DNA of 64,000 nucleotides. Source: Amoebophrya sp. A120. Taxonomy: Eukaryota; Sar; Dinophyceae; Syndiniales; Amoebophryaceae. The notes beneath the pieces were generated by a model, which was not told the origin of the DNA, did not search any database, and saw only the letters and a program-made list of their open reading frames with translations. The stretch spans positions 7,843,599-7,907,598 of the forward strand of contig CAJINV010000001.1 of the NCBI GenBank assembly GCA_905178155.1. Direction: 5' to 3'. Position numbers and translations under genes: made by a program. Below are positions 43,117 through 54,752 of this stretch, piece after piece (position 1 is the stretch's first letter; each line of letters begins with the position of its first letter).

Positions 43117-43942
43117 TCATTTGATCTGGAAGCAAATCGCTTTCCCCCTGATCGCAAAAACGAGAAGATCCGTCACGAACGAGCTCCGTTGATAAAGAAT
43201 CTAGAGGTCTTCGACCGAAAGCAACACTCAAGGAACACCACGACCCTTGGGTAAAAGCATCTCCACACACTTCCGGATATCTGGAGCGACTTCAGCTTGT
43301 TGCACCAGTTTCTTGTTTTCACCACTAACTGGGCACCGGGACCGGTGTGCCAATCATATGTTGTAGCAAGAAAATGTAGCGAGCGCGTTTCTTGAGGCAG
43401 ATTCGAGGCAGCCCTCCACGTTCATTCGATCCCGCTTCCACGAACATAGCTCACGACAGCGTATAGCGTTTAGATACAAATGGGAACATGTTCGCGAAGC
43501 GGAGTCGAAGGCTGCCCCGCTTTGCCCAAAAAGTGACTTCGATACGGACTTGATCAAAAGGAAGATCTTCGCAAAAGCTGGAGCAGTGCGACTCATGGGG
43601 AATGCTAGTGAACTAGAGAGAGAGTACTTCTTAGACTGCGTTAGCCGAAGCCCTGAGGCTCTACTAAACTGCTTGGTAAGAAAGAGATACTGTGGTGCGT
43701 GGTCGCGCGTAATCGAAAAAACTAAAAACGGTGTAATAGCGTAAGTGGCGAACTCAGCAGAACTCGCATAATGAAATGGATACTTATGTAAAGATGTAGT
43801 ACTGACTTCGTGGTGGTAAAAACAAATACTTGACAGCGACGCAGACATGGTCTTGCGCGTTACGCTGGATGAAAAATGCTATGGTATGGGGTATTTTCAA
43901 AACTGCCAACCTGCTCTTCGAAAGAGTTCTTTCCCGTCTTGA
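43117..43942 (+). CDS. candidate plus-strand gene within the minus block (partial model)
   Basis: Three coding-like segments with splice-like borders: 43117-43250 (CTTCAG|TCATTT ... CTTGG|GTAAAA) reading SFDLEANRFPPDRKNEKIRHERAPL...; a frame open 43361-43743 reading ...RYKWEHVREAESKAAPLCPKSDFDTD... with donors at 43676 (TTG|GTAAGA) and 43741 (GC|GTAAGT); and 43837-43942 (TTGACAG|CGACGC) ending in a stop. No start was found and no family recognised. A minus-strand frame of 164 codons (43354-43848) overlaps but looks less like protein. It would be divergent from the secreted-protein gene at 43033. Confidence 0.35.
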
Positions 43943-44641
43943 AGGTTCAGCAAAAGAGAAAGTCGTCGCTATTCGGGGTATGTACTGTGCGTAGAGTTCT
44001 TTTCAAAGCCGCTGCTGCTTGTAGTTTACTGTTGTCACGCCTTTCGCGCGTGAAGTAAGCTTGCAAAAACGCATATCTATTCGGGACGTCTTGTTCGATT
44101 GTGCTATCGTTATGAATGCGTTCTTTTACTTCTATCTTATTAACCGAGCCCCAACGAAAATGCTGTATTTGCTTCTGCTTTCACCTCAAAGCTGTTCCAT
44201 ATTAATAGCGGAGTTCGATATAAAGGCTTTCACTTTCCAGCTAGGAGAGTAGAATTTTCCGCGAACGACGGGCAGTGGTTGGGATGACTATACCCTCCTG
44301 TTTCATGTCGTTTGAGCGACTTGATAAGATGAGTATGGAATAAAGACAGCCCCTATCGTACTCTGTAACTAAGATTTCCAACATGCATAGCAATATCCAA
44401 TGCCGGAAAACCGCAGTTACAAGCGACCAAAAATTTTTTCAAAATGTTCTTCTGGAACAGATACTTTACTGAACCCTGGCTGTACATCCTCCCCTCCTCG
44501 TGGCGCAATCAGGCGCCACCGATAATTAGAATTATCTGCATTTCTGAACGAACGGACCTTCCAGAATGAACCCTACTGTGCGTGAAAAAGCTCCTGTCCC
44601 GAACATGATCCTCTAGAACTTGATTAGCGCAAGAACCTCCG
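43943..44641. other. intergenic, nothing recognised
   Basis: AT-rich; one plus-strand frame (44061-44252) might be a further exon of the candidate plus-strand gene but has no support. Confidence 0.35.
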
Positions 44642-44998
44642 TCATTGATACGCCGTCATGGTCTTTTTCAGCATCGCTGGGTCGATCGACGAGGAAAACC
44701 CGTTCGAGGCGGTGAACTGGGGCTGTTGCGTCAGCATCTGTGTGCGGGACTTGCGGAGTTGCCGGCTGATGTCGTTGACGACGCGGCGTGCTTGCTGTTG
44801 CCGGTGCTGGTTCGAGGGTGCGGCCGGCGAAGTCCGTGTGCGCGACAAACTCTCCTCCAGAGAGAGCGTACGTGGCTTGGTTTTGCTGCCACTGGACGCT
44901 TGTGATGCGGTGCGGTCTTCGCGTTCGATGCGACTCTGCGGTACTTGGGGCTGCTCCACGGGAGCGGCGTAACTGGCGGGAAACCCGCTGAAAGGCAT
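44642..44998 (-). CDS. small hypothetical protein
   Basis: Frame of 118 residues from the ATG at 44998. Pro/Gln/Ser-rich N-terminal half and a basic amphipathic segment (RRVVNDISRQLRKSRTQMLTQ) then SNGFSSSIDPAMLKKTMTAYQ. A competing minus-strand frame (44613-45059) overlaps out of phase; this one was chosen for its cleaner helix pattern and its ATG. Not recognised. Confidence 0.45.
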   Translation of the reverse strand: MPFSGFPASYAAPVEQPQVPQSRIEREDRTASQASSGSKTKPRTLSLEESLSRTRTSPAAPSNQHRQQQARRVVNDISRQLRKSRTQMLTQQPQFTASNGFSSSIDPAMLKKTMTAYQ

Positions 44999-46044
44999 GT
45001 GCGCTGTTTTTTGGGTGGTGAAAACATTGTTTTGAGGTCGAATTTGTGAAATTGCTCATCGAGGAGTATGATTTTCCTAAGATACTGTTTTCGGTGCGTT
45101 ATGATCTACTGCAACTTCCCTCGTCCCCTATGGTTTTTTGTTTATGTATGGCTGCATCACGGCCGTGCGTGAGCAGTAAAACGCCGCCCTCTTGTTCCAC
45201 CTCCTGGTGTAGCACAGATAAGCTGGCGTCGACTCTGTCTGTTGACTAGTAGCCTGCTTCGCCCTGAGGCATGTAGTTTCCATCGTCAGTCGCAGCTTGT
45301 AGCGCTAGTTTTTTTGCTCGCCAGTCCCTCTCATTCTTTTTCGCCGACATGCTGCATTCTAGACATCCCGCGTCGACTGCAGTAAAAAAATAACGCGACT
45401 TCAAAAATCAGTGCGGTCAGAAAAAAAATAGATGTTCCTCCTTCCCGAAAGCAAATACAAAAAGTCGAAGATTTAGAAAAATAAAAAAATGCAGCGCCGA
45501 ACTAGCGATGTCAACGGCGTGCTGCATGCTTCGACGTTGGGGCATGTAGTAGTGGCAAAAATAGTTCGTCAAGTCTCGTGAGGGCCCTTGCAGCTGCGGG
45601 TGCGGATAAATGCAAGCGCACTTGACAGTACTTTTTTTTTCAACACAGAGAGCACTGCTCGTAAAGAGATTGATTGTGTCTCTTGGATGCATGATACAAA
45701 TCAAATTTGTAGCTGCAGAAATTTTCTCGAAACGCCAAAATTCTCTGCATACGATTATAAACTCATTAGATATGCCCTAGGGAAAGGGTGCAAGCCTATC
45801 TTCGGCATTAGGAGTTTAGCGGGTCTGAAGAAGAGCGCTTGACGGTCAACCTCGTTAGATCTTATTGAAAACAAAGATATAGTACATGGATTTTGTGACT
45901 CGCTACCACAAAACGAACTTTTCCGGTCCCCACGGCGAACAATATTAACGCTAAAATTCGGTATTTCACGGTACATATTCAGTGCCCATTGCACTGGACG
46001 ACATCGGAACGTAAAAAAAACTGACACCGAAACACTTCTTTCTG
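44999..46044. other. intergenic, nothing recognised
   Basis: Contains short open frames on both strands without coding character; AT-rich towards 45.4-45.9 kb. Confidence 0.4.
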
Positions 46045-46971
46045 CTACTCTCCGCCCCCCGGACAAGCCACAGCAAAATGCTGCAAGCTCTTGCCGCGCA
46101 TCGTCGGATCGCGCTTGTCGATTGTGCCTCCACTTTGGATCGTACCGCGCCAGATACCGCGTGCAGACGGAGGCGGCAGCGACATCGGAGAACGGAATAT
46201 ATGCTCGGTATGCGCAGCAGCAGCACCAGCAGCATTCCTGTTAGTCAAAACCAACGTCTTTCCTCCTTTTTCGTGCACTACAGCAGACAATGCTGCAGGG
46301 TTCTTGTTTTTGACCAATTTCGTCGCGAGTCTGGAAAATGTACTACTGCCGCACCGCTTAGAACAACGGGTTCAAAATAGACCAGCACCCGAGTGGTCTG
46401 AAATAGATGCGCAGCCGGAAAAAGCGCTGTAGTCGACTTTTCTACTACTACCCCGAGGTTCTTGCAGGAGCTCGCGTTCCTTGATTCCGTTTCCGACGAC
46501 GGCTTCCGGTAGTAGAAAAACCGGTAGCGGCGACGTGCGGGACCGCTTTTCAGTGCCAAGTGTGCCTTTGTGCTTCAACGCAGTGCCGGTCTTTTTTCGG
46601 CCCAGAGCAGAAGTCGGAAAAAACCGCGGAGATCTTTTTCCTGTCGCGGTGTGCGGACCGGTCGAGCCCTCGTGCTCTTCCCCGTTGTGGGCGGAGAACA
46701 GTTGATTCGTCGTTCCGAGGTTCTGTGGCGTGCAACAGGCCACGTCACGAACCGCAGATCGACCATGTGGCTTGTTTCGGCCGCGTGCGGGGGCTTGTTC
46801 GTTTGCTGCGTTACTGGGTGAGTACAGCTTCAAGGAAAGCATCCCGGGTGGCGCCGCCTGTTCATCTCGGTCTTGGTGTACGTTCTCCACTGGGTGGCTT
46901 TCGACGTCTTCGAGACGCCCCTGGTCCTCCTCCGCATTGCGTTCTTCAACAAACGTCGCTCTCTCCTGCAT
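46045..46971 (-). CDS. hypothetical protein, probably two exons
   Basis: First frame from the ATG at 46971 (preceded by an acceptor-like GAACAG|TCGCAG) runs to 46372 and is Arg/Lys/Ser-rich without recognisable domain. A second frame, entered through TTTTCCAG near 46350, encodes LVKNKNPAALSAVVHEKGGKTLVLTNRN... and ends at 46045. The join could not be resolved to a GT-AG intron in phase. Not recognised. Confidence 0.45.
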
Positions 46972-47140
46972 CTGCGACTGTTCAAAAAGAAACAATTAGA
47001 ACCAGTTTGTTCCATGCACTCCTCAGAAGATGGCACTTCCTTTTTGGCAAGAACGATCGCCCGGGTTATTAAGGTCGTATCTGTTCATGCTGCTCAACAG
47101 TTTCTATCACGACTTGGAGCAGCTACAACATGCATCCTCA

Positions 47141-49490
47141 TCACATCATGATCTCCCCCGCTTTGGTCGGTTCTAATTGTAGTTCTTCACTGGGATACGA
47201 CATGAGGTTATTCGTAAAAGCGGCGAGTTCCACATGCGCCGCTGCCAAGTCTGCGAAGGCGACCGGACATTCTTGTCCAAATTTTTGCAAGATTTCCTGC
47301 GTTTTCGCCAAGGCAGGCGCCGTACTCGTGCCCGAACTGGCTTTATTGTGGTCCAACTTGCTCCCGCACGACGTTGATGCAGCTTTTTCCTTTTTGCCCA
47401 TCGTCTGCACCACGCGAAGATCTCTAGTACCATCATGCGCGAGGCATGACGCAGACGGTGAGGAGTGAACTTTGGACATAAACCGGCAAGCAGCTGCAGC
47501 ACCACCCTTTTCGTTCGCGCAAGCTGGTTTGGTATCGTGCTCCGAACAAGCTTTTTGCTCTTCTGAAGTCTGTTCCTGCTCTGCATCCTTCGTTTTCTCC
47601 TCGTCGGCCCAACGTACGACTTTCCGCGGAGTTGTGCAAGCGCCGTCGGTGAACTGGTACCCTTTCATCGCGGAACGAGGTTGCATGGGACTCGGATCTT
47701 CTTTGTTTTCCCCGGCTGCTGAAACTGTTCGTTGCTTGCAAGACAGAGGAGTCGGAGCAACAGGAGGGGTGGCGATAATATACTTCATCGCGCGATCGAA
47801 GTCAGTTATTTTCGAGCTTTTCTCTACTCCTGCTGGTGTAAAGAACCCTTTCTTCTTTGGCAGTGCCGCACCAGAAACGGTCGGAGTAGAGGAGGTGCAG
47901 TGGTGATAATTTTTTCCCGCCGCAGCTACAGAAGTAAGTGCTTCGTTCGCATTCCCTTCCACACGATAATCATGCACTAAAACTTTCTGGGCACAAAGAG
48001 GAAGTTTTTTTTTCGCCCCGCCCGTTTTCCCGGTGGTTTCGGTTCCGGCAAAGGGCACGCTCAGGTCGGCGACGGCTGGGTCGTCGTTCTTACAGGGCGC
48101 CGGTTCTACTACCTCTTCGACGTAGCATCGAGCAGTAGGGAGATGTTGAGGGAAGTTGCAGTTGTAATTATTGTTGTGGTTGTAGTCGTACATACAAGTT
48201 GTTGTAGTAGAAGGAAACGAAGTAGCACAAGAGTAATTTTGCCCCGGAATAGTATGGTGTGTGTTATGATCCACGAAATAATCATATTCTCCCGTCGTAG
48301 AAGAAGCAGCGCAAGTTGTACCTGCTGCCATTTGTTGCTGCTGCTGCATGTAGAGCATGTTGTAGTTGGGATCTGCGAACATCGGCGGCGGCATCATCAT
48401 GGCAGGATAGCCCGGCGTCGCTGCGTAGGCCATGGGCATCATCGCGCCGGCGGTGGACGCCGCGTGCATCTGGGCCAGCATCGCCTGCGTCTGCTGCATC
48501 TGGGCCATCATGGCCTGGGTTTGGGCCATCATGGCCGCCGCATCCGCGGTCGACATCGACGGCTCCGGCGTGTTCACGGGCAGGGTGAGGCCCGAAGGAG
48601 CGGCATTCTTGGTGTAGCCCGACGAAGGCTTCTTGTACCCGGCGGCGTTGTCCGCGAGTCCGGTAGCGTACCCCTGCTCCGCCGGAAACGACCTGCAGCA
48701 GGTGTGAAAAATTATCATCATGACCATGATGGTGATGAAAAGATCTTGTCCCCGGGGAGAGTTCTTTGAAAGGCTCTCCTCTGCACCAGGCGTGGTGCTC
48801 TATGATTTCCAAGAACAGTGAAGAACGACAAGAGCAACAAATACAACAAAGGCTTTCGTAGTAGCCAGACCAAAAAAAACGACGACTTCCGTCCACATGA
48901 TACATACTGGAAAGATTCACACAATTATGGCCAAAAAAAGTTGGAGCTTACATGGTCCGCTGCATCGTGAAGGCTCGCTTCGGTTCGGCTTTCTTGCCTT
49001 TGCCCTTCTTCCCCCCGAAGCGGTCAGACTCGAGTGGCCCGACCGTATCCGCGGAGGCCGAAGGAAAACGCGAGCCGGACTGCGGCATGCCCGAGGACGG
49101 CGGTGAAGCGGCAAAATTGAAAGCCACACCGTTCTTGCCATTTTTGTTCCCCGCCTTCCCCTTGCCCTTCGGACTGGCGCCAAACTTGCCGCCCGGCGTC
49201 GTGGGCGTGCTGCCCGCGGGGGATTTTCCGCCCTTGGCAAACCCGGTGTTGGTGTCCACCACATTGATCGTCTGCACCGTTTGTGCCTCGTCCTTCAGCC
49301 GCCGGTTTTCCTCCTTGCGGGCCTCAATCAGCTTGATGCGACGCTGCCGCTTGTGCTCCTCGTGTTCCGCCAGCTGTTCGTCGGTCATCTTCTGTAAACG
49401 TTTGCCCGTCTCCGCCTCGATCTCCTTCATGAACATTTGCAGCGTCTGTGCGTTTCCCACCCGCATCGTTAGCTTGCATGGCCGCGACAT
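47141..49490 (-). CDS. low-complexity Met/Ala/Gln-rich protein, two exons
   Basis: Exons 49490-48952 and 48692-47141 join in frame (ACCAT|GTAAGC ... CTGCAG|GTCGTT) to about 696 residues. The N-terminus is a charged helix (FMKEIEAETGKRLQKMTDEQLAEHEEHKRQRRIKLIEARKEENRRLKDE), followed by a Gly/Lys/Ser-rich stretch. The second exon starts with AAAMMAQTQAMMAQMQ-type repeats and poly-Gln, then a Ser/Thr-rich central part. TPRKVVRWADE near residue 560 fits the RVxF-like docking site used to bind protein phosphatase 1. Prion-like composition and the PP1 motif suggest a scaffold, possibly RNA-associated; this is inference. No enzyme domain. Confidence 0.7.
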
Positions 49491-49634
49491 TTCGATCTGA
49501 TGTATTCATCAAGAAATTGTTTTCATCGGGTGCAACTCGTGGTACGTTTCTTGCTTCAGCGAACCATATAGCAGATGCAACTACCGCGATATGTTGTTCT
49601 TTTATCGTGGTCCTACCATGATGACTATAGACCA

Positions 49635-52042
49635 TCACTCATCCTGCGATTTGCTGTATCGACAATCATCATGACTTGGCTTTGCATAAATTAAAATTAT
49701 CCTTGCATCTAGTAGCCTGTATGAATATAAATTCCTCAATACGTCGTAGTAGTCCTTGATTTCCCGGGTCGAGTAGAACTGGTGCGTGGGCATGGATTTT
49801 TGCTCCCCGTTGATCTTGCACAGTTCGATCGATTCGATCGGGAAGTCTTCATCCACGTCCGGGGGCATGTCCACGTCGGCCACGGCTGCGCGGTCCCCCG
49901 CGCGTTTGCTCCAGTCGTAGTCGGCCAGGCGGCCCGTCTGGCACAAGGTGCGCATCAGCTCGCAGCTCGAAAAGGACCGGTCCCAGGTGAAGGTGCGCAA
50001 AGACTTGCGGTGCTTCACGAGCGTCATGTACAGTTGGAACTCCTCTGTTTGTCATTTTTTTTCGAGAAGAAGATAAAATTCTTTTATTGCAGAATTGCTT
50101 TTAGTACGACGTCGACAGTGTTTGGCGAAAATAAACTAATACTCGAAGGTAATGCTAGTAAGTTGCACTTACTTCTACCGGGTCGTGGGTTCTTGCTGTT
50201 TCAAGAACCCTGCGGCACGCAAGTCTGCTTCTTTGGTCATCGTCTGCAGTTCTATTGTAGACTGACTGCAACAGAAATAAATACAATGAAAGCAAGCGGG
50301 GACCACGACGAGTTCACATTCAAGCTTTGCATACATATTATCGCTGTGAAGATTAGCAGTGTAAGTACCCTGTCTTGGCGGGCCCTTGGCCACCACCCCG
50401 CAGGCCTCGATGTTTTTGATGATGAGGTTGATGGCCCGCTCCAGGCGGGTTGCGTCTTGTTCGCTGGTGGTCTGCATCGGGCAGCAGACCACGGGGCCCT
50501 GCGTGAGGGCGAGCTCCCCGATCTCCAGGTCCATCTCCCCGAACATCTCGACCCAGTCTTGCGCGCCCATCCACTTCTTCACCTTCTCCAGCTGCGCGTC
50601 CGTTTCGATGTGCATGGCGGCGATGGTGATGTGGAATTGTTCCTGCCGCATCACCTGGAGGCGGCGCTTCTCGTACCGGCGAAAGTCGATCAAGTAGTAC
50701 AGACACATGTAGTACAGCTCCCGCAGCTCCTCCGGCAGCCGGATGCACAGCATGTGGGTGGGGATCTTGTCGTCAAAGTACAGTTTCGTGTTTTGGTCCG
50801 GATCCGGGATGCTCGACCGCTCCAGCAGTTTCGGCTGGTTCTTCTGGGTCCGGGGCGTGTTCTCGGCGGAGGAAGACAGCGGGAAGTCCTGCGGACTGTT
50901 ACCCGCGTTCCCCGCCGGGGAGATCGGCAACGTGGTTGCGTTTTTGTTGCCGATCATCCGAAGTTTGCCGGCCCCCTTGCTCGATGCCGGACTGTCCCCC
51001 TTGGCAGTAGACCTAGAGGGTGGTCGTGCGATGTTTTGTTTTGTACTCAGAAGTTGCGTAGAATTTGTCCTGCAATATCTTCTTCAACCAAGAGCTTTCG
51101 CAAATTCCTTTATTGAGTTAAAAATTCCAAGATGCTGCTGATAATTTCCCTAAAATAACGAGGATGAAACAAAAATGCATAGAGACTACATCACAAAGCG
51201 TACTTTCCGGGTGAATTCGGCGCGTTGGTCGAGGCCCCGTCGTCCGGCAGGGCTCCCATGGTAAAGGCGCGGCGCTCAACAGACCGATTCGGCGCACCCG
51301 TGTTGAAGGACTGGGCCCTCTTGAACCGCTCCGGCACCGACTCCACCGACCGAGATTTCCCCAAGTTCGGGTCCGGAATCTCATCCTCCATCCCCGGGGG
51401 CGGCCGCGACACCGTGCGTCCCATACCCCCGCTGGAACTGGTGGACGTCGTCTTCGGGAGGTTCTGGCCGGACAGCTTCCGGTAGTCCACAGTGGGGTGC
51501 TGCGACTTCGCCTTCTGGATGCGGGGGTCACCGGAGTACATCCGCTCCAGCTGGAACTCCGGGGGAGCCTGCAAGTATTTACGTATACAACAAGTGAAGT
51601 CCGAACTGGAAATGACTATTATCCAGCAAAAGATCATGGGTCTGTTTCTTCTTTTGCAGACAACTCGACAACTCGCCATTAGCTTAGTAGACTGGTAGAA
51701 ATCTTAATTTATTCACGGGGTGCAAACAATAAAACTAACTCGAGAGGAGGAGCAAACACACAACGGCGCCTCGACCCCCGTGTGCACTGACTGTAACCCC
51801 AAATCAACATAAAGACAAAATTTTTTTTCATCTTCCCGATTCCGCAAGAGATTTTATCTCTTAATAAATACCGTGAGCGCCGTGGTGAGTTGGACCATTG
51901 GACTGATATTGCTCGTCTCCGACCCTGGTTCGTTGTCCGCAACGGTCTGCAGCGCCCGAAACTTGGTTTCGTACGACGCCACTCGATCCCGTTTCGTCGG
52001 CTGCTTGGGCGACCCGACGACCTTTAGCTTCGGCGACGACAT
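49635..52042 (-). CDS. AKAP7-like 2H-phosphoesterase-fold protein, four exons
   Basis: Exons 52042-51872, 51568-51204, 51012-50369 and 50044-49635 join in phase (total about 529 residues). The first two exons are disordered, with many Ser and Pro. Exons 3-4 resemble the AKAP7/LigT 2H domain: EQFHITIAAMHI (first HxT), EKVKKWM, EIGELALTQGPVVCCPMQTTSEQDATRLERAINLIIKNIEACGVV, then EEFQLYMTLVKHRKS at the place of the second HxT, and IESIELCKINGEQ as in AKAP7. The second motif reads YMT, so the second catalytic His is missing and hydrolase activity is doubtful; AKAP7 uses the fold to bind AMP. The intron between exons 3 and 4 restores the continuous domain. Confidence 0.75.
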
Positions 52043-53293
52043 CCTCGGTTGCTCCGTGCGACGAGGGGGTTGACAAAGCAGGTCAAAGAAGTTTTATCCG
52101 CGCCGAGACGTCGTGTGTTTCGTACTTAAAATATTAAATATTGTGCCACAATTCTAATGCTTCTGGAGTTTTCAAAATTCAGAATTCGTAAAAGTCGTTG
52201 TAAACCACAGGTAAGCTCAAATGTTGTGTAAAAGTGTATGTGTCTTTTGTGTTGTTAAAACTTTTTGTAGTAGTTACTGAAAAGAATCCTCCAACACAAG
52301 TACTGAGTGAGACACTTGTGCCGTCGGAAATATACCGATCAGTGGTGTGTAAGTAAAAATTTTTGTTCGCCAAGAAGAGAAGCGCACGAGAGGAGGTACA
52401 GCTTCTGGCAGGTTGACGCTGTTCGGTATTAAGCGCGTAAATATATAATCGTACAAAGTTCTGTAAAGGTGGTTCAAGCGAATCAGTATCAGTTACGTCC
52501 AACTGTCTTTTCAGAAACAGTGTACATCAAAGAACCCAGGGTAGAGTAATAAATGCGGCAGTAATTCAGATGCTGAGAGAGTACCGCCGTTCTTTACTAA
52601 GCCCGGTTGTAAACGGTAGTTAGTTGATCGATGTTGTCAGAGAGTAATACAGGCGAAAAATAGCACTTACAGTACAAAAGAATCACAGCGGCGATGATGG
52701 AAGTGAAGCTCGATAGAAGATTCTGCTTTCTACATTAGCTGCAGCTGGAGAAAAGCGAATGACAAGAGGAGTTCTCAACAACTGCAATATTTGCATGGCA
52801 ATGACAAAAAGAACTACTCCATGTAGTGCGAATCTACTGAGCGATCAATCTATGCGACTTTTTTCGTACTGGGAAGGTCTATAATCGGAGGACGCGTAGG
52901 TGCGAAGATGCTTCGACAGCAAGTGCGGTTCGCTTCGTCCTGGCTGTTACAGCGGAGGTGTGTAGTAGAGAAAGATAGTCTTTTACAATTTGGAGTACTA
53001 ACGGTATCAGATAATTAATCGAGTTCGGCGGGAAAGCCTCTTTTCCTCGACTCTTCAAGACACTTGGCCTGTTGACAATGCAAAAGTAAAGTTTTTCGTT
53101 TGTGTGTTTCGGTTATCTTCGCGTGAGCAGTCAGGCTTTATATCAGTAATGTGAAGCCGAGAACGGATAAAAAAGTAAAATTTTGTGGATCGCAGAAAAT
53201 TCAAAATGCTTCTCAAAGTTTGTCGGGATACTCTTGTGTGTTAGATCAGGAGGAGCGCAAGGAGTATTGAGCTGCAGATTTTTTGGATCACAA
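52043..53293. other. strand-switch interval
   Basis: Lies between the start of the last minus-strand gene (52042) and the first plus-strand exons (about 53.3 kb), so it is a head-to-head interval likely to hold promoters for both blocks. AT-rich, no TATA-type or other motif singled out, no gene recognised. Confidence 0.45.
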
Positions 53294-54267
53294 ATGTCCG
53301 TCGCTGCTCGCTTTGGGATCAAGGCTTATCACTTTCGCGTTAAGCACCTGTGTGCAAAAATTTTCGCAGTCAACCGAAAAACATTTGCAATTAGCCGCTC
53401 GTTCGCATGGCTTAACAAAGACCGAAGCTGCCAGCGTATCACGCCTTCGTCAACAACACAGTGCACCACAGCACTACATAATATACCGATAATACAGTGA
53501 AGACCGATACATACCACTGTCGTAGTAGAGTGCTAAGTGTCGGATCCCTCCTTTGTCACGTAGCGCCACGAAAGGCAAAAAAAAACATACGACCGAAGAC
53601 CACTTTTGTATAATGCAACAAACCGACGACCAGTGATTCTCTCTCTGCAGAAAACGTCGGAGGATGAGCACATAGATGAAGGGCCGAAAAGGCTTGGAGC
53701 TCAAGTACCACTATCTGGCGCGTCATCAAGAAGTCCTTCTGCACCGAGAGCGCCGGATGATGTTGATAAAAATACGGGTTTGGAGTGTGTGTAAAAGTCG
53801 TGAAGGCATGCCACCGAAGGCTGCAGGGGCACGCCCTGTGCGAGGCAGAAAGTTGCAAAACGAAATTTACGCTCTAAAGATGCAAGCTCTCTTGTTGTTG
53901 TGTGTTCTTTTGAGGTTCTGAGGAAACCGGTTACCAAGATAGGGAAAAAAATGGGTATGAAAAGCATACTTGCGGGGGTTCGCTGCGTAGGCCGGCGACA
54001 GACCCGCTCCGAGCGCACCGGCCAATGCCTGAGGGCAGTACGCCGCCCGGACGTATCCGCAGCGATGCGATCACGTCCGACCTTCTGGGCTACAGCCCGA
54101 GGCCAGGCGCACAAAAGGGTCCGCTTCGCGAAGCATTTTGTCGCGTTGCAAAGACGCGATGTGCAGTGCGTTGTCCGGAAAAGTACAAAGAGGACACGCG
54201 CGGAACGACGTTCCACCAGCCAGCGTCGCTTTCCGGGCCGTGGTTTCAATATTGTCGTAAGCGGTGA
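53294..54267 (+). CDS. small hypothetical protein, spliced
   Basis: Built from coding-like segments too short to stand alone: 53651-53777 (CTCTCTCTGCAG|AAAACG ... ACGG|GTTTGG) reading KTSEDEHIDEGPKRLGAQV..., joined in phase to 53915-54267 (TTTTGAG|GTTCTG ... stop) reading GSEETGYQDREKNGYEKH..., ending FQYCRKR. Upstream, 53370-53435 (TTCGCAG|TCAACC ... CCAGC|GTATCA) reads STEKHLQLAARSHGLTKTEAAS in phase 0 and an ATG at 53294 gives MSVAARFGIKAYHFR; that first intron would be only 31 bp, so the 5' end is uncertain. About 195 residues, basic C-terminus, no family recognised. Confidence 0.5.
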
Positions 54268-54704
54268 AAGTTGACACCGTTGATCTTCCCGAAGTGACCG
54301 CCCAAAAGCGGACGCAAAATCATCACTCGCCACGTGTAAAAGCCCCGCCGCTCCGCATCGGGCCGACATCCACCACCGGGCGGGCGCCGCATTCCTTCGG
54401 CGGCGCGGCCGGTAATGGCAGCTCGCCCCCCCCTTCCCCTCTCGCCCAGGCCGTTTCCGCGGCCGCCCCGAGCGCCGAGGGCGCTATGACCTCCCGAAAC
54501 GAGCAACAAGGGGCGGAACACCATTAGAAGGGCGCCCTAGGGCGCGGCGAGTAGTGCCACCTCGGCCCTCCTTCCGCTCTCGCACGGACCGCTTCTGCGG
54601 GCACGGGTCGCTCCGCGGGCTTTATCACCTTACAAAGCGAGCTCTAAGGAGGCGGAACCCCCTGCGGAGGGCACTCAATGCTGGATCGCAGCTCCAGACT
54701 TCGG

Positions 54705-54752
54705 AGGTGAGCCATCACCTTAGTCAGGGGTGACTAAGGTGATGGCTAAGCT
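54705..54752. repeat. 17-bp perfect hairpin followed by a T-run
   Basis: AGCCATCACCTTAGTCA, loop GGGG, then the exact reverse complement (54710-54747). After a 3x3 internal loop a further CGGAG/CTCCG pairing extends the stem, and nine T follow at about 54756. It resembles a terminator or a small structured RNA end, but neither is established for this position. Confidence 0.8.

Noticed and set aside
43354-43848. 164-codon minus-strand frame
   Set aside because: Residue pattern is poor and the opposite strand reads better with splice signals.
53701-54369. 222-codon minus-strand open frame
   Set aside because: It is Arg/Cys/Thr-rich without structure and lies opposite plus-strand segments with much better coding character and splice borders.
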